Shown: positions 25,971-35,162, counted from the first letter of the stretch. The stretch is 64,000 nt of DNA from Marivivens niveibacter (GCF_002150005.2 NZ_MSPP01000001.1:372001-436000), one strand, 5' to 3'. Translations and numbers: made by a program. The notes: generated by a model not told the origin, from the letters alone.

Positions 25971-25983
25971 ATGTCGGACGACA
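25971..25983 (-). repeat. Right terminal inverted repeat of the putative transposon
   Basis: ATGTCGGACGACA, the exact reverse complement of 6624-6636. Confidence 0.55.
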
Positions 25984-25993
25984 AAATTAAAGC

Positions 25994-26018
25994 CCCTTCT
26001 ATTTTTGAAGGGAATTTT
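25994..26018 (+). terminator. Weak hairpin, possibly the displaced terminator of nrdJ
   Basis: CCCTTC and GAAGGG pair around seven bases, followed by AATTTT. It starts 11 bp outside the transposon right end. No such structure lies between nrdJ and the left end, so this may be the nrdJ terminator moved away by the insertion. Confidence 0.35.
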
Positions 26019-26130
26019 ATATATGAATAAGATACTTGAATTTCTGACAAAATAACTCAGATAATAGGGCATCTGAAGCTTATTGTTGCTAAATAGCGGG
26101 GTTAGCCCGTTGTTCAGTTAGGAAATTACC

Positions 26131-26886
26131 ATGTCATCCATCGAAATTGATGAACCCTATATCGATCGGCAGCGCCATGAATTGCACCGCCGGACTTTGA
26201 CCGTTGTGGATCGCATCGAACTAACACCGCATATGTTGCGGTTCACATTGACCAGCGAGGATCTGGGTAATTTTGTCAGTGCATCGCCAGATGACCATGT
26301 AAAGCTGTTCTTTCAAACCAAAGGCGGCGACCGCGAGATGCGGGATTATACGCCGCGGGCGTTTGATACAGAAAAACGCCAATTGGTTCTGGATTTCGCT
26401 GTTCACGAGGCAGGGCCTGCAACGGATTGGGCCCAAAAGGCTCAGGTTGGCGATACGTTGAACATCGGCGGTCCACGTGGATCTCAGGTTATCCGCAACG
26501 TGCGCAATTGGCTGTTGATTGGTGATGAAACAGCCCTGCCAGCGATTGGTCGCCGCATCGAGGAAATGGAAAAAGGCGACTCGGTGCATGCCATCATTGC
26601 GATACCAGATGCCGCTGACCAGCAGACGTTTGAAACTCAGGCGGCGCAAACGATTGATTATATTGTTCGTCCTGTCGATCAGGCCGCCGATGCTGAACCT
26701 CTGCTTAAGGCGCTAAAAGCCGTTAGTTTGGCTGCTGATTGTTTTGTGTGGATCGCGGCGGAATCGTTGGTGACGCGTACTCTACGGACTTATCTGTTAG
26801 AAAACGGTTGGCCGAAAAACCGGATCAAAGCAGCGGGATATTGGACCAAAGGCGTTGCCGATGCTGCGGAAAAATTTGTCGATTAA
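26131..26886 (+). CDS. Siderophore-interacting protein (FAD-dependent ferric-siderophore reductase)
   Basis: A 251-residue protein of the SIP/ViuB family. RDYTPRAFD (about residue 71) is the FAD-binding RxYTxR motif, WLLIGDETALPAIGRRIEEM starts the NAD(P)H domain, and the C terminus reads GYWTKGVADAAEKF as in the family. It reduces imported ferric siderophores to release iron in the cytoplasm. No siderophore transport genes are adjacent, and no clear Fur or Irr box was read upstream. Confidence 0.93.
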   Translation: MSSIEIDEPYIDRQRHELHRRTLTVVDRIELTPHMLRFTLTSEDLGNFVSASPDDHVKLFFQTKGGDREMRDYTPRAFDTEKRQLVLDFAVHEAGPATDWAQKAQVGDTLNIGGPRGSQVIRNVRNWLLIGDETALPAIGRRIEEMEKGDSVHAIIAIPDAADQQTFETQAAQTIDYIVRPVDQAADAEPLLKALKAVSLAADCFVWIAAESLVTRTLRTYLLENGWPKNRIKAAGYWTKGVADAAEKFVD

Positions 26887-26895
26887 AAATAGAAA

Positions 26896-26918
26896 AGGCG
26901 GCCAAATTGGCCGCCCGT
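26896..26918. terminator. Bidirectional terminator between SIP and DUF1127 genes
   Basis: GGCGGCC and GGCCGCC pair around AAATT, with an A-rich run before and TTT after, 10 bp behind the SIP stop codon and 24 bp before the DUF1127 stop. Confidence 0.75.
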
Positions 26919-26938
26919 TTCGCGCATTTTGAAATGTT

Positions 26939-27139
26939 TTAGATCAGCGCAGCAGCGCGTGCTTCGATCTGGTCGCGGTTCATGCCCAGCGATGCCAGTT
27001 CGGTGTCAGTCAGTTCGTTTAGTGCGCGGCGCATTGCCGAACGCTGCAGTGCTTTACCGAATGCAGCAAAGCCGTTTGCCACTGCGGTGAAAACCGACGA
27101 TTTGTTTGCGAATTCATTGGCGTTTGCGAAAGTAGCCAT
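26939..27139 (-). CDS. DUF1127 (YjiS-like) small protein
   Basis: A 66-residue protein whose second half, RSAMRRALNELTDTELASLGMNRDQIEARAAALI, is the DUF1127 motif (Arg-rich helix, L-(S/T)-D-x-EL-x-x-LG-x-x-R). Start 27139 has CAGGATA upstream; a longer reading to 27169 is unlikely. Family members in alphaproteobacteria influence RNA turnover and phosphate or stress physiology, but the role here is unknown. Confidence 0.8.
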   Translation of the reverse strand: MATFANANEFANKSSVFTAVANGFAAFGKALQRSAMRRALNELTDTELASLGMNRDQIEARAAALI

Positions 27140-27275
27140 TGTCGTATCCTGACGTATCATCTGTATCAAACTATGCAGGCTGTTGCCCGCCGTTGATCCA
27201 AATATAGGGTGTCTAGGATCATGCCGCTACGCAGCATTTGGAAATGCCGTCATGCAGCAATTGCAAGCCGTTGCG

Positions 27276-28379
27276 CTAAAATGCATTGCCGCTATGCAAA
27301 TCGGTCAGGGTTAGATCGCTGTCTAGCGCTATGAATTGGTCGATCGGCCTATCGATCGGATCGATAGGCAGCAATCCGATCGCCATGCGCGGATTGTCTG
27401 TGGCCATGGCAATGCACTCTGCCAGCGTGACATCTACGCTCTGGTGCAGATTGCGCAGCGCCGTGACCATATCCAAATGCGCCCCTGCCAAAGCGCCTTC
27501 GTCATTGATCAAACGACCGTTTTGAATAGTGATCCGTTTTCCGTAGAGGTCGAAATGATCTGGTCCACCGACTGTGGCCATCGCGTCAGAGACCAAGAAC
27601 ATTTTGTTGGCTGCGGGGCGGGCCGCGATGGCAATTTGCAACATGTCCCAGCTGACGTGGATTCCGTCGGCGATCAGTCCGCAATAGGCATTCGACAAAA
27701 TCGCCGCGCCTACAATGCCGGGTGCGCGTGATTTCATCTGGGGCATTGCATTGAACAGATGGGTGAACACGGTCACACCGTGATCCATGGCATCGCGCGT
27801 TTGCTCTGCCGATGCGTTGGAGTGTCCGGCTGACAGGATAACGCCCAGTTTTGACAATGCGTCCAATTGTTCTGGGCTGGCCAATTCGGGGGCTAGTGTC
27901 AGCACCACCGTCACGCCTGCTTGCCTTAGGCGAACCAGCGTCGCCAAGGTCCGATCGTCCAGGGGGCGAATATAGTCGGCATTATGGGTGCCACGTTTTT
28001 CCACGTCAATGTGCGGCCCTTCGATATGAAGGCCTAATTGGTTGGGATCATCACGCACGGCAATTGCCGCATCCGCCGCGGCATCAATCACATCGGGGGT
28101 ATCTGTGATGACCGTGGGCATGATCGCCGTTGTTCCCAATGTCGCATGGGCGGCTGCAATTTTTCGCAGGCCTTCTGGCGATGGGTCAGAATTGACCATG
28201 ACACCGCCGCCGCCGTTGACCTGTATGTCATGACACCCAGGCATCAGGATGTAGGGTGATTGATCGGCGATACTGGTTGCCGCTGAAATTTCGCGGATGA
28301 TCCCGTCAGTGACAGTGATCGCTTTGCCGGTTAGCAGCCGTCCTGCGTGATAGAAATATTTTGGCGTTATTACGGTCAT
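27276..28379 (-). CDS. nagA: N-acetylglucosamine-6-phosphate deacetylase
   Basis: A 367-residue amidohydrolase removing acetate from GlcNAc-6-phosphate. It shows MPGCHDIQVNGGGGVMVNSD, LGLHIEGPHID with the metal-binding Glu, LSAGHSNASAEQ, FTHLFNAMPQMKSRAPG, GLIADGIHVS and the catalytic Asp in FLVSDAMATVG. ATG 28379 overlaps the nagK stop as ATGA; readings further upstream lie inside nagK. It forms a two-gene GlcNAc salvage unit with nagK. NagB is not in the window. Confidence 0.95.
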   Translation of the reverse strand: MTVITPKYFYHAGRLLTGKAITVTDGIIREISAATSIADQSPYILMPGCHDIQVNGGGGVMVNSDPSPEGLRKIAAAHATLGTTAIMPTVITDTPDVIDAAADAAIAVRDDPNQLGLHIEGPHIDVEKRGTHNADYIRPLDDRTLATLVRLRQAGVTVVLTLAPELASPEQLDALSKLGVILSAGHSNASAEQTRDAMDHGVTVFTHLFNAMPQMKSRAPGIVGAAILSNAYCGLIADGIHVSWDMLQIAIAARPAANKMFLVSDAMATVGGPDHFDLYGKRITIQNGRLINDEGALAGAHLDMVTALRNLHQSVDVTLAECIAMATDNPRMAIGLLPIDPIDRPIDQFIALDSDLTLTDLHSGNAF

Positions 28380-29284
28380 GCGGCAGCTGCCTTTTGCGCT
28401 GCAATTGCAGCCCCGCGTGCGCCAGAACTGTCGCCGTGTTGAGCCAAGGCAATTGTTGGGGCAGGGATGTCTGCGAACCGCAAATCTTCGAATTGATCGT
28501 AAATCATGTCGATGACGCCAGCGATGCGTGATACGCCGCCGCCCAGAATGATCGCGCTGGGATCCAGCATGAACTGTGCGGTGTAGATACATTCCGCAGC
28601 AATATCAGCCCATATTTTCATGATCTGATCACATGACGAATGGTCGGAAATTTCAGGCGCAGCGATTTTGGATCCAGTTAGGTGCTTCGCCAGATTTTCT
28701 AGCCCACGACCAGAGATATAGGTTTCGTAGCAGCCCGATTTTCCGCAGCCGCACGGTAAGCTGGGCAAGCCATTGCGATCTAGCGCCCGTGCAGGCACGC
28801 CTATGTGACCGATTTCAACAGACAGTCCGTTGTACCGAAAAGCGGCGTCGCCGGATAGGACATACCCGCCGCCGATACCTGTTCCCATAATTAGGCCGAA
28901 TACGGATTGCGCGCCGTGGCCTGCGCCGTGGTGGGCCTCGGACATGGTAAAGGCCATAGCATCGTTTAGAACGGGCAATGTTTTGCCCAATTTGTGATGC
29001 AGCGCATCCTGAATAGACTGCCCGTTACAAGGAATATTGGCTGCGTGACACGCGCCACTGCGCGGATCAATGACGCCTGGCATACAAACGCCAACGGGGA
29101 TGTCTTGGCCAGCTTGGCCCCATAGCCAGTGAATCTGTTCAATCAGCGCGGCGACCATAGCGTCAAAACTATCGGTCGGGGTGTCGATACGGTGAAAGCT
29201 GTGGCTTTCGACCTGCGGGCCAGTAAATAGACGTGCTTCGATCTTTGTGCCGCCTAGATCAATTCCACCGCAGAACGTCGTCAT
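28376..29284 (-). CDS. nagK: N-acetylglucosamine kinase, ROK family
   Basis: A 302-residue ROK sugar kinase. It shows GGIDLGGTKIEARLF (phosphate loop), the catalytic Asp in VLNDAMAFTMSEAHHG, MGTGIGGGYVLSG and the zinc motif GHIG...CGCGKSGCYETYISGRGLE. It phosphorylates GlcNAc, probably from chitin or peptidoglycan recycling, and its product is the substrate of NagA. An AAAGGCAAC ribosome site lies upstream. It follows the tetR gene of the efflux operon by 54 bp on the same strand, so partial read-through is possible. Confidence 0.9.
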   Translation of the reverse strand: MTTFCGGIDLGGTKIEARLFTGPQVESHSFHRIDTPTDSFDAMVAALIEQIHWLWGQAGQDIPVGVCMPGVIDPRSGACHAANIPCNGQSIQDALHHKLGKTLPVLNDAMAFTMSEAHHGAGHGAQSVFGLIMGTGIGGGYVLSGDAAFRYNGLSVEIGHIGVPARALDRNGLPSLPCGCGKSGCYETYISGRGLENLAKHLTGSKIAAPEISDHSSCDQIMKIWADIAAECIYTAQFMLDPSAIILGGGVSRIAGVIDMIYDQFEDLRFADIPAPTIALAQHGDSSGARGAAIAAQKAAAA

Positions 29285-29338
29285 GCTGTTGCCTTTGTAA
29301 AAACTGTTTTCGGCAATAGCATAGAATTTCGCGGTTGG

Positions 29339-30028
29339 TCAGGGGGATGCTGTCAAATGCGCGGCGCTGCGAGCGATTAAGCTATCGGTTGGGATCGGGA
29401 TCGTTGGAAGCGGGCGGTTCGCGATGGTTTCGGCTTCGGCTTCGGATAGGCCCATCATACGCAATAATGCGGCGATGTAAGGTTCGGCATCAACGTGGCC
29501 GTTTTCTATCTGACGGCGCATGATTGATAGGCCTATCGCCTCTAGAATATCGATTGCGGTCTGTTCTGGCATTTCATTGAAACGACCCGTTTCTATTCCC
29601 GCGCGGATTACCTGCGGCGCTGTGGTGCGGATATAGCTGCCTTCGCCTAATCCGCGCGTGCCCAGTTTGGTCGAAAACTGCAAAAAGATAGGATAGTCCA
29701 ACGCGATTTTCACGAACCCGCCCATGCCGATCGCCAGTTGTTCTGCTGGATCGGTTTTGGTGAGCGCAACTTGCGTCACGATCTGGATCATCTGTTGGGC
29801 AAGTTCCCGTTTGGCTGTTTCCAACAGTTCTTCGATAGACCGAAAATAGTTATAAAAACTACCGCGAGAGACACCAGCCTGTAGCACGATATGGTCTATC
29901 ACTGTGTTTTCAGGCCCGCGTTCGGCAAAAACCAATGTCGCTGCATCAATCAGGCGATCACGCATTTTTTCGCGGCGCTTTTTGGTGGCTATCAGCCGCG
30001 CATCAATGCCTGTCCGATTTTTGATCAT
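29339..30028 (-). CDS. TetR family regulator of the adjacent RND pump
   Basis: A 229-residue TetR-type repressor with the helix-turn-helix at about residues 20-65 (RDRLIDAATLVFAERGPENTVIDHIVLQAGVSRGSFYNYFRS), followed by a helical ligand domain. It begins 6 bp after the RND pump stop codon, so it is probably the last gene of the efflux operon. A negative feedback loop through the palindromes at 35203-35242 is the simplest model. Confidence 0.9.
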   Translation of the reverse strand: MIKNRTGIDARLIATKKRREKMRDRLIDAATLVFAERGPENTVIDHIVLQAGVSRGSFYNYFRSIEELLETAKRELAQQMIQIVTQVALTKTDPAEQLAIGMGGFVKIALDYPIFLQFSTKLGTRGLGEGSYIRTTAPQVIRAGIETGRFNEMPEQTAIDILEAIGLSIMRRQIENGHVDAEPYIAALLRMMGLSEAEAETIANRPLPTIPIPTDSLIARSAAHLTASP

Positions 30029-30034
30029 TGGGTG

Positions 30035-33000
30035 TCACCTCTTGGGGGATGTTAGACCGTATACCGCGCAATATAGGGCAGGCACGAACAAAAGGGTAAT
30101 CAACGTGCCGGCAATGATCCCGCCCATCATGGCATAGGCCATTGGACCCCAGAAAATCTGGTGGCTGATCGGGATCAGCGCCAATGACGCGGCTGCTGCG
30201 GTCAGCAAGATTGGACGCGCACGGTGTTCGGATGCTTCGGTCACTGCATCCCATTGCGATTTGCCCAATGCGCGTAAATCTTCGATCGCTTGGACAAGGA
30301 TAATGGAATTGCGGATCAGAATTCCGACCAATGCCAGAACGCCCAATATCGCGACAAAACCCAGCGGTGCACCCGATAGCAATAGCGCGGCCACGACACC
30401 GATCAGGCCCAATGGCGCAACCGCCAAGACGATGAACATGAGCCTAAAGCTTTGGACTTGGGCCATGACCAAGATCAGTAGGACCACCAGCATAATCGGC
30501 ACCACAGCTATGATGGGGGCTTGGCTTTCGGCACTGGATTCGACAGGGCCGCCGACCTCTACCTTATATCCGTTTGGCAGGCTGGCCGCATAATCTGCCA
30601 ATTGAGGCGCAAGCGCATTCACAATCGTGGCAGGCTGATCGTCCGTGTTAATCGCCGCGGATACGGTGATCGTTGGAACGCGGCCTTCTTGTTTGATCAT
30701 GGGCGGTTCGGTTGTCCATTCCAACGTGGCAAAGGACGCCAGTGGCACCAGCGTTCCATCTGCGCCTGCAACTTGCAGGTTTTCCAGCGCGCTAAGGGTT
30801 TGGCGGGTATCTTCGGTGCCGCGAACAACGACATCAACCAGAGCAGTTCCATCCCGCAGTTGAGTGACTGTTGTGCCTTCGTACAAAGACAACAGCAGCG
30901 ACCCTACGTCCGCTTTGGTCAATCCCAACTGCCGCAGTCGCGCCTGGTTCAGGTCGATCTTGATGGTTCGTGTTGGTTCATTCCAATCCAGCCCGATGCT
31001 AGCCAAACGGTCATCTTGTTCCATGATTGCGGCCAACCGACGCGCATGATCGCGCAGTTGATCATAATCTGGCCCTGCCACGCGGTATTGGACGGGTTTC
31101 CCAGATGGCGGCCCTAGCGAAATAAAGGTTGGGAAAAACTCAGCCGCCGGGTTGGCGTCAGAGTATTCACCTACCGCATCTGCAAGCGTGTTGCGATCGG
31201 CGATGCTGCCTGTCTGGATGACGATTTGTCCTGTCGATGGCGACGCAGTTGGCCCCTGTAGGGTTAAGACAAAACGTGGCGCAGGTTCGCCTACATAGGT
31301 TGTCCAAAACACCGGTTCTGGCCGTTCGGACAACCACGTTTCAAAATCGCGCATGGCATCGTCGGTGGCATTAATGCTGGCGTTTTGGCGCAGGGTGACG
31401 TCGACCAATACCTCGGGTCTGTCACCGGTCGGGAAAAACTGCTGTTCCACATATTTCATGCCGAATAGCGACAGGCCAAACGCGGCAGCAGTGATCGCAA
31501 TGGTGAGCCATTTTGCACGCATGGCCCAGTTCAATACGCTGCGGAACATGCGGCGTAGTCGACCGGGTTCGTCCGTATGATGTTTCATCTGCGCTGGCAG
31601 GAACGCGACCCCCAAAATAGGGGCGAATAGAACGGCGACGAACCATGAAATGACCAATGAAACTGCGATCACCCAGAACAGCGAATTTGTGTATTCGCCT
31701 GCTTGGCTGTCGTTCAGGCCGATGGGAATAAAACCGGCCACGGTGACCAATGTGCCCGTCAACATTGGGAATGCAATCGACGTCCATGCATAGGATGCAG
31801 CTTTGGTCAGTGAATCGCCGACCTCTAGTCGTGAAATCATAGTTTCAATTGCGATCATCGCATCATCAACCAATAGCCCTAGCGCGATGATCAATGCCCC
31901 CAGTGAAATGCGCTGAAGCGTGATGCCCATTGCGTCCAGAATGACAAAAGTTACCGCCAGCACCAAAGGAATGGTCAGGGTCACAACAAATCCCGCCCGC
32001 ATTCCCAAAGATACAAAACTCACCGCTAGAACAATTGCGACCGCTTCGATCAGGGCCTTAACGAAATGCCCGATGGATTCTTCGACAACATGGGGCTGGT
32101 CCGCGACGTGGTGTACGTCGATCCCGATGGGGAGGGCGGCGATTTCCTGTTCCATTAGAGCGTTTAACTCTGCCCCAAAATCCAAGATGTTTTCGCCGCC
32201 ACGCATCCCGATTGTCAGGGCGATTGCCTGTTGGCCGTTGTATCGAAACAGCGAACTGGGCGGGTTTTCATAGCCTTCGATTACATTCGCAACATCCGAC
32301 AGCGTGAAAAACGTGTCGCCTGATCGCAAAGGCGCTGATGCCAGTTGTGCGGCGTTATCAAATTGCCCGTTGATACGGATTGCGATGCGTTCGTGCGACG
32401 TATCAATCGTGCCGGATGGTACAATCTGATTTTGCGCGGCCAAAGTGTTCAGAACGGTTTGTGCATCCAGTCCCAGCGCGGCAAGGCGGCTATCGGAAAA
32501 TTCAACAAACACCTTGCGTTCTTGCAGGCCGACCAATTCGACACGCCCCGCCGCGTCCAGCAGTTGAACGTTGTCGGCGATGTTTTCGACGTAGGTTTTA
32601 ACCTCGTCCGATGTGTAGCCGTCCCACGTAAAGGCATAGATGTTCCCGAACACATCCCCGAAATTGTCGTTGAAAACGAAACCTTTGAATTCGGATGGAA
32701 ATTCCCCGCGGATGTCGGACATCATGGCACGTACTTTGGTCCATGATTGTTCAATTTCTGCACCGCGAACAGTTTCCAGCAAATCAACGTAAACAACCGC
32801 ATGACCCGCGTAAGTCACCGAACGGGTCGCATCTAGCGTGTCCAGTTGTTCCAGCTTTTTCTCAATGCGGTCTGTGACTTGGGTCAGGGTTTCCGATGCT
32901 GTTGCACCGGGCATGACGCCTGTGACCACCATGGTGCGGATGGTGAAATCGGGGTCTTCTTCGCGGCCCATTGACGTATAGGCGAATAGCCCTGCAACAG

Positions 33001-33073
33001 TTGATAGGATCATCAGAAACCAGACAAAGGATTTGTGGTTTAGCGCCCAGTCGGACAGGTTGAAACCTTTCAT
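30035..33073 (-). CDS. RND family efflux pump, inner-membrane transporter
   Basis: A 1012-residue proton-driven exporter. It opens MKGFNLSDWALNHKSFVWFLMILSTVAGLFAY, the first membrane helix, and has two large periplasmic loops. TM4 carries the proton-relay pair in LGLLVDDAMIAIETM. The end runs GGIIAGTLITLLFVPALYCAVYG. The start is ATG 33073, overlapping the preceding fusion-protein stop as ATGA. No outer-membrane channel gene is in the operon, so a shared TolC would be needed. Drugs, solvents or fatty acids are possible substrates. Confidence 0.95.
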   Translation of the reverse strand: MKGFNLSDWALNHKSFVWFLMILSTVAGLFAYTSMGREEDPDFTIRTMVVTGVMPGATASETLTQVTDRIEKKLEQLDTLDATRSVTYAGHAVVYVDLLETVRGAEIEQSWTKVRAMMSDIRGEFPSEFKGFVFNDNFGDVFGNIYAFTWDGYTSDEVKTYVENIADNVQLLDAAGRVELVGLQERKVFVEFSDSRLAALGLDAQTVLNTLAAQNQIVPSGTIDTSHERIAIRINGQFDNAAQLASAPLRSGDTFFTLSDVANVIEGYENPPSSLFRYNGQQAIALTIGMRGGENILDFGAELNALMEQEIAALPIGIDVHHVADQPHVVEESIGHFVKALIEAVAIVLAVSFVSLGMRAGFVVTLTIPLVLAVTFVILDAMGITLQRISLGALIIALGLLVDDAMIAIETMISRLEVGDSLTKAASYAWTSIAFPMLTGTLVTVAGFIPIGLNDSQAGEYTNSLFWVIAVSLVISWFVAVLFAPILGVAFLPAQMKHHTDEPGRLRRMFRSVLNWAMRAKWLTIAITAAAFGLSLFGMKYVEQQFFPTGDRPEVLVDVTLRQNASINATDDAMRDFETWLSERPEPVFWTTYVGEPAPRFVLTLQGPTASPSTGQIVIQTGSIADRNTLADAVGEYSDANPAAEFFPTFISLGPPSGKPVQYRVAGPDYDQLRDHARRLAAIMEQDDRLASIGLDWNEPTRTIKIDLNQARLRQLGLTKADVGSLLLSLYEGTTVTQLRDGTALVDVVVRGTEDTRQTLSALENLQVAGADGTLVPLASFATLEWTTEPPMIKQEGRVPTITVSAAINTDDQPATIVNALAPQLADYAASLPNGYKVEVGGPVESSAESQAPIIAVVPIMLVVLLILVMAQVQSFRLMFIVLAVAPLGLIGVVAALLLSGAPLGFVAILGVLALVGILIRNSIILVQAIEDLRALGKSQWDAVTEASEHRARPILLTAAAASLALIPISHQIFWGPMAYAMMGGIIAGTLITLLFVPALYCAVYGLTSPKR

Positions 33074-34122
33074 TGGATGCGGTCTCCGATGTGTTGGCCA
33101 ATGCTGACGGATGATGCGCCGCGCGTGATAATTTCGTCGTTGATGTCGATACCTGCGGTGATTGTAATCCGATCCCCAATTTCGGTTGAAACTGTCACAG
33201 GTGCGAATTCGGCGGTGCGATCTGGTGTGATCCGCCAAACCCCTAATTGGCCGTCCAGCGTCGTTAGGGCCGACTGGGGTAGGGTAATTGTAGGCGTCTG
33301 CTGGGCCAGCGGGCGGGCAAGTACCAGTGCGCCGATGCGGTAATCTGCTGGAGGATCGATCAAAGTCAAACGCATGCGGCGGGTGTCTAATTTGCCTTCG
33401 GTCACGGGATCGACGCTACGCAATGTTGCACGGATTGGATCGACGCCAGGAACCTGATGCGTGATTTCAAATTGCGACGTAGTAGTCAGCGTTTCAAATA
33501 GCGGTTCTGGAACGTCGATAACCGCTTCGATCTCTGATCCGCCAGTGATGGACAGAACCGATGTCCCTGCGGCGATGTAGCTGCCTACTTCGGCGTTGGT
33601 GGTTAGGATAACGCCATCGACGGGCGCGGTTAGATTGCCATAGTGGGCCGCCTCGCGGGCCTGAACTTCGGTCGCGATGGCGTTGTTCAGCTGAGCTCGC
33701 GCAGCGTCAGAACTGGTCTGTAATTGCTCCAGTTGGGCCTGCGAATAGACGCCGCGATCAATCAACGCCGTCCCGCGTTCCAATTGCGCAGCTGCAAGAT
33801 CTGCTGCCGCACGGGCGGATACAACTGCGGCGCTGGCGGCGTCTAGATCCTGTTGCAACGTGATTTGATCGAGGCTGGCTAATACTGAGCCTTGGCTCAC
33901 ACGGTCGCCTGTTTCGACAGATATTCGCGCCAATCTGCCCCCTGTACGGAACGCCAGGTCGATCTGGTCGCGCGGTTCAATTACCCCGTCAAAGCTGCGC
34001 ATAATGGCAGAATCCGCGCGCACGATTTCAGAAATAACAGGCCGAGGCGCCGCGTTTTCCGTGTCAGCGACAACGGGCGTTGCCATTGCCAGCAACGCAG
34101 AAAGTAGAATAGGGCGGATCAT
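33070..34122 (-). CDS. RND efflux membrane fusion protein, second of two
   Basis: A 350-residue periplasmic adaptor. A signal peptide covers MIRPILLSALLAMATPVVA. A barrel/lipoyl half follows (AFRTGGRLARISVETGDRVSQGSVLASLD), then a coiled-coil hairpin at about residues 95-155 rich in Ala/Gln, and the returning lipoyl half (LTAPVDGVILTTNAEVGSYIAAG). ATG 34122 overlaps the previous gene's stop as ATGA. It links the pump to an outer-membrane channel. Confidence 0.92.
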   Translation of the reverse strand: MIRPILLSALLAMATPVVADTENAAPRPVISEIVRADSAIMRSFDGVIEPRDQIDLAFRTGGRLARISVETGDRVSQGSVLASLDQITLQQDLDAASAAVVSARAAADLAAAQLERGTALIDRGVYSQAQLEQLQTSSDAARAQLNNAIATEVQAREAAHYGNLTAPVDGVILTTNAEVGSYIAAGTSVLSITGGSEIEAVIDVPEPLFETLTTTSQFEITHQVPGVDPIRATLRSVDPVTEGKLDTRRMRLTLIDPPADYRIGALVLARPLAQQTPTITLPQSALTTLDGQLGVWRITPDRTAEFAPVTVSTEIGDRITITAGIDINDEIITRGASSVSIGQHIGDRIQ

Positions 34123-35162
34123 TTGTCGGCTCCCGTCGTGATGATACGGCCATCGAATAGGGTGTGCGCACCGCGGCCCACGATCAGGTCGCCTGCGACC
34201 AGTCCATCGCTGATGTAAATAGAGGTTTCGTCGTAGCGTGAAATGCTGACTTGACGCGCGGAAACCGCATTGGTGTTCGGGTCCACAACCCAAACTGCAG
34301 GATTGCCTGCGGATAGGGCCAATGCCTCGGCTGGGACAATGAAATCGCCTGTGCTGGGAAATGTAACCTGAATGCGAACGAGCGTTCCAATCGCGATGTC
34401 GGTGTTATCTGGCAGCAAGGCGGTGACAGAAACGGTTCCAGCGCTGCTCACAACCGGAGAGATTTCGCTAATCCGTGCCGTGATTTCTGATCCACCGTCG
34501 ATGGGTATGATGGTGACGGGTAGCTGCGATAGTTGGTCCAATCCTGCCGTGTCAGGCACATCAATCTGAACCTCTAAGCGCGAGTCCGAGGCCAATTCGG
34601 CAACGGTCGTGCCTGCACCCACTATTTCGCCTGCATTGGCAAAACGGTCTATCACGATGACGGCTTCGTCAGCTCTGATTTCAGTGTCATCTACCGCCTG
34701 TTGTGCCTTTGATAGTTCCGTTTCAGCCTGACGATAAGCGGATTGAGCTGCGATAAAGGCCTGTTGCGCCCGATCCAAATCCGATTGCGTGGCAGTCCCA
34801 CGATCCAGCGACCCTTGAGTGCGGTCCCGCGTTGTTTCGGCTTGGGTTCGTTGCGCCAAAGCAGCCTCTAGGTTTGCAGTTGCGGCGTCACGTTGTGCCA
34901 TCGCGGTCACATTTTCCAACCGCGCAATTAGATCACCCTGTTCTAGGTGGTCCCCGATTTCAGCCGCGATTTCGGCGATCATGCCGCCAGTTCGAAAGGA
35001 CACGGGATAATCGTCTTGGGCTTGGACCGTCCCGACCAAACTGCGTTCGATTGTTTGGGCTGATTTTTGTACTTCAACGATTTCCACTAAAACCGGTTGG
35101 TCCGAAAATGCAGCAATAGGCAGCGTGAACAGCGCGCAAGTGGCGGCGATAAGGCGAAACAT
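34119..35162 (-). CDS. RND efflux membrane fusion protein, first of two
   Basis: A 347-residue adaptor with signal peptide MFRLIAATCALFTLPIAAFS, lipoyl half SFRTGGMIAEIAAEIGDHLEQGDLIARLE, a coiled coil at about 85-150, and DRFANAGEIVGAGTTVAELAS as the returning half. It is the first gene of the leftward operon MFP-MFP-RND-TetR. Two different adaptors for one pump suggest a heteromeric adaptor ring; the two proteins are only distantly alike. Confidence 0.92.
   Translation of the reverse strand: MFRLIAATCALFTLPIAAFSDQPVLVEIVEVQKSAQTIERSLVGTVQAQDDYPVSFRTGGMIAEIAAEIGDHLEQGDLIARLENVTAMAQRDAATANLEAALAQRTQAETTRDRTQGSLDRGTATQSDLDRAQQAFIAAQSAYRQAETELSKAQQAVDDTEIRADEAVIVIDRFANAGEIVGAGTTVAELASDSRLEVQIDVPDTAGLDQLSQLPVTIIPIDGGSEITARISEISPVVSSAGTVSVTALLPDNTDIAIGTLVRIQVTFPSTGDFIVPAEALALSAGNPAVWVVDPNTNAVSARQVSISRYDETSIYISDGLVAGDLIVGRGAHTLFDGRIITTGADK

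Larger units (their letters stand above)
6624..25983. mobile_element. Degenerate Tn7/Tn5053-like transposon, about 19.4 kb, inserted behind nrdJ
   Basis: TGTCGTCCGACAT at 6624-6636 is repeated exactly, in inverted orientation, at 25971-25983. The outermost bases read TGTCG...CGACA, as expected for TGT/ACA-ended elements of this group. A TniQ gene lies 131 bp inside the left end. A TniB remnant with its terminator lies within about 230 bp of the right end. Further CGACAT/GCGACA words recur near both ends (6632, 6655 and about 25855-25910), as accessory transposase sites would. No 5-bp target duplication is seen (CCAGA left, AAATT right) and no TniA transposase remains, so the element is probably immobile. 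The 13-mer is itself nearly palindromic, which weakens the repeat evidence somewhat. Confidence 0.55.
25808..26130. other. Gene-free stretch holding the transposon right end
   Basis: About 320 bp without a gene. Up to 25983 it is transposon end DNA with recurring CGACAT-type words; after that it is probably original chromosome, with a hairpin at 25994-26018 and the promoter region of the siderophore-interacting protein gene. Confidence 0.6.

Noticed and set aside
6619-25988. 5-bp target-site duplication around the putative transposon
   Set aside because: CCAGA precedes the left end and AAATT follows the right end; they do not match, so no duplication is claimed.
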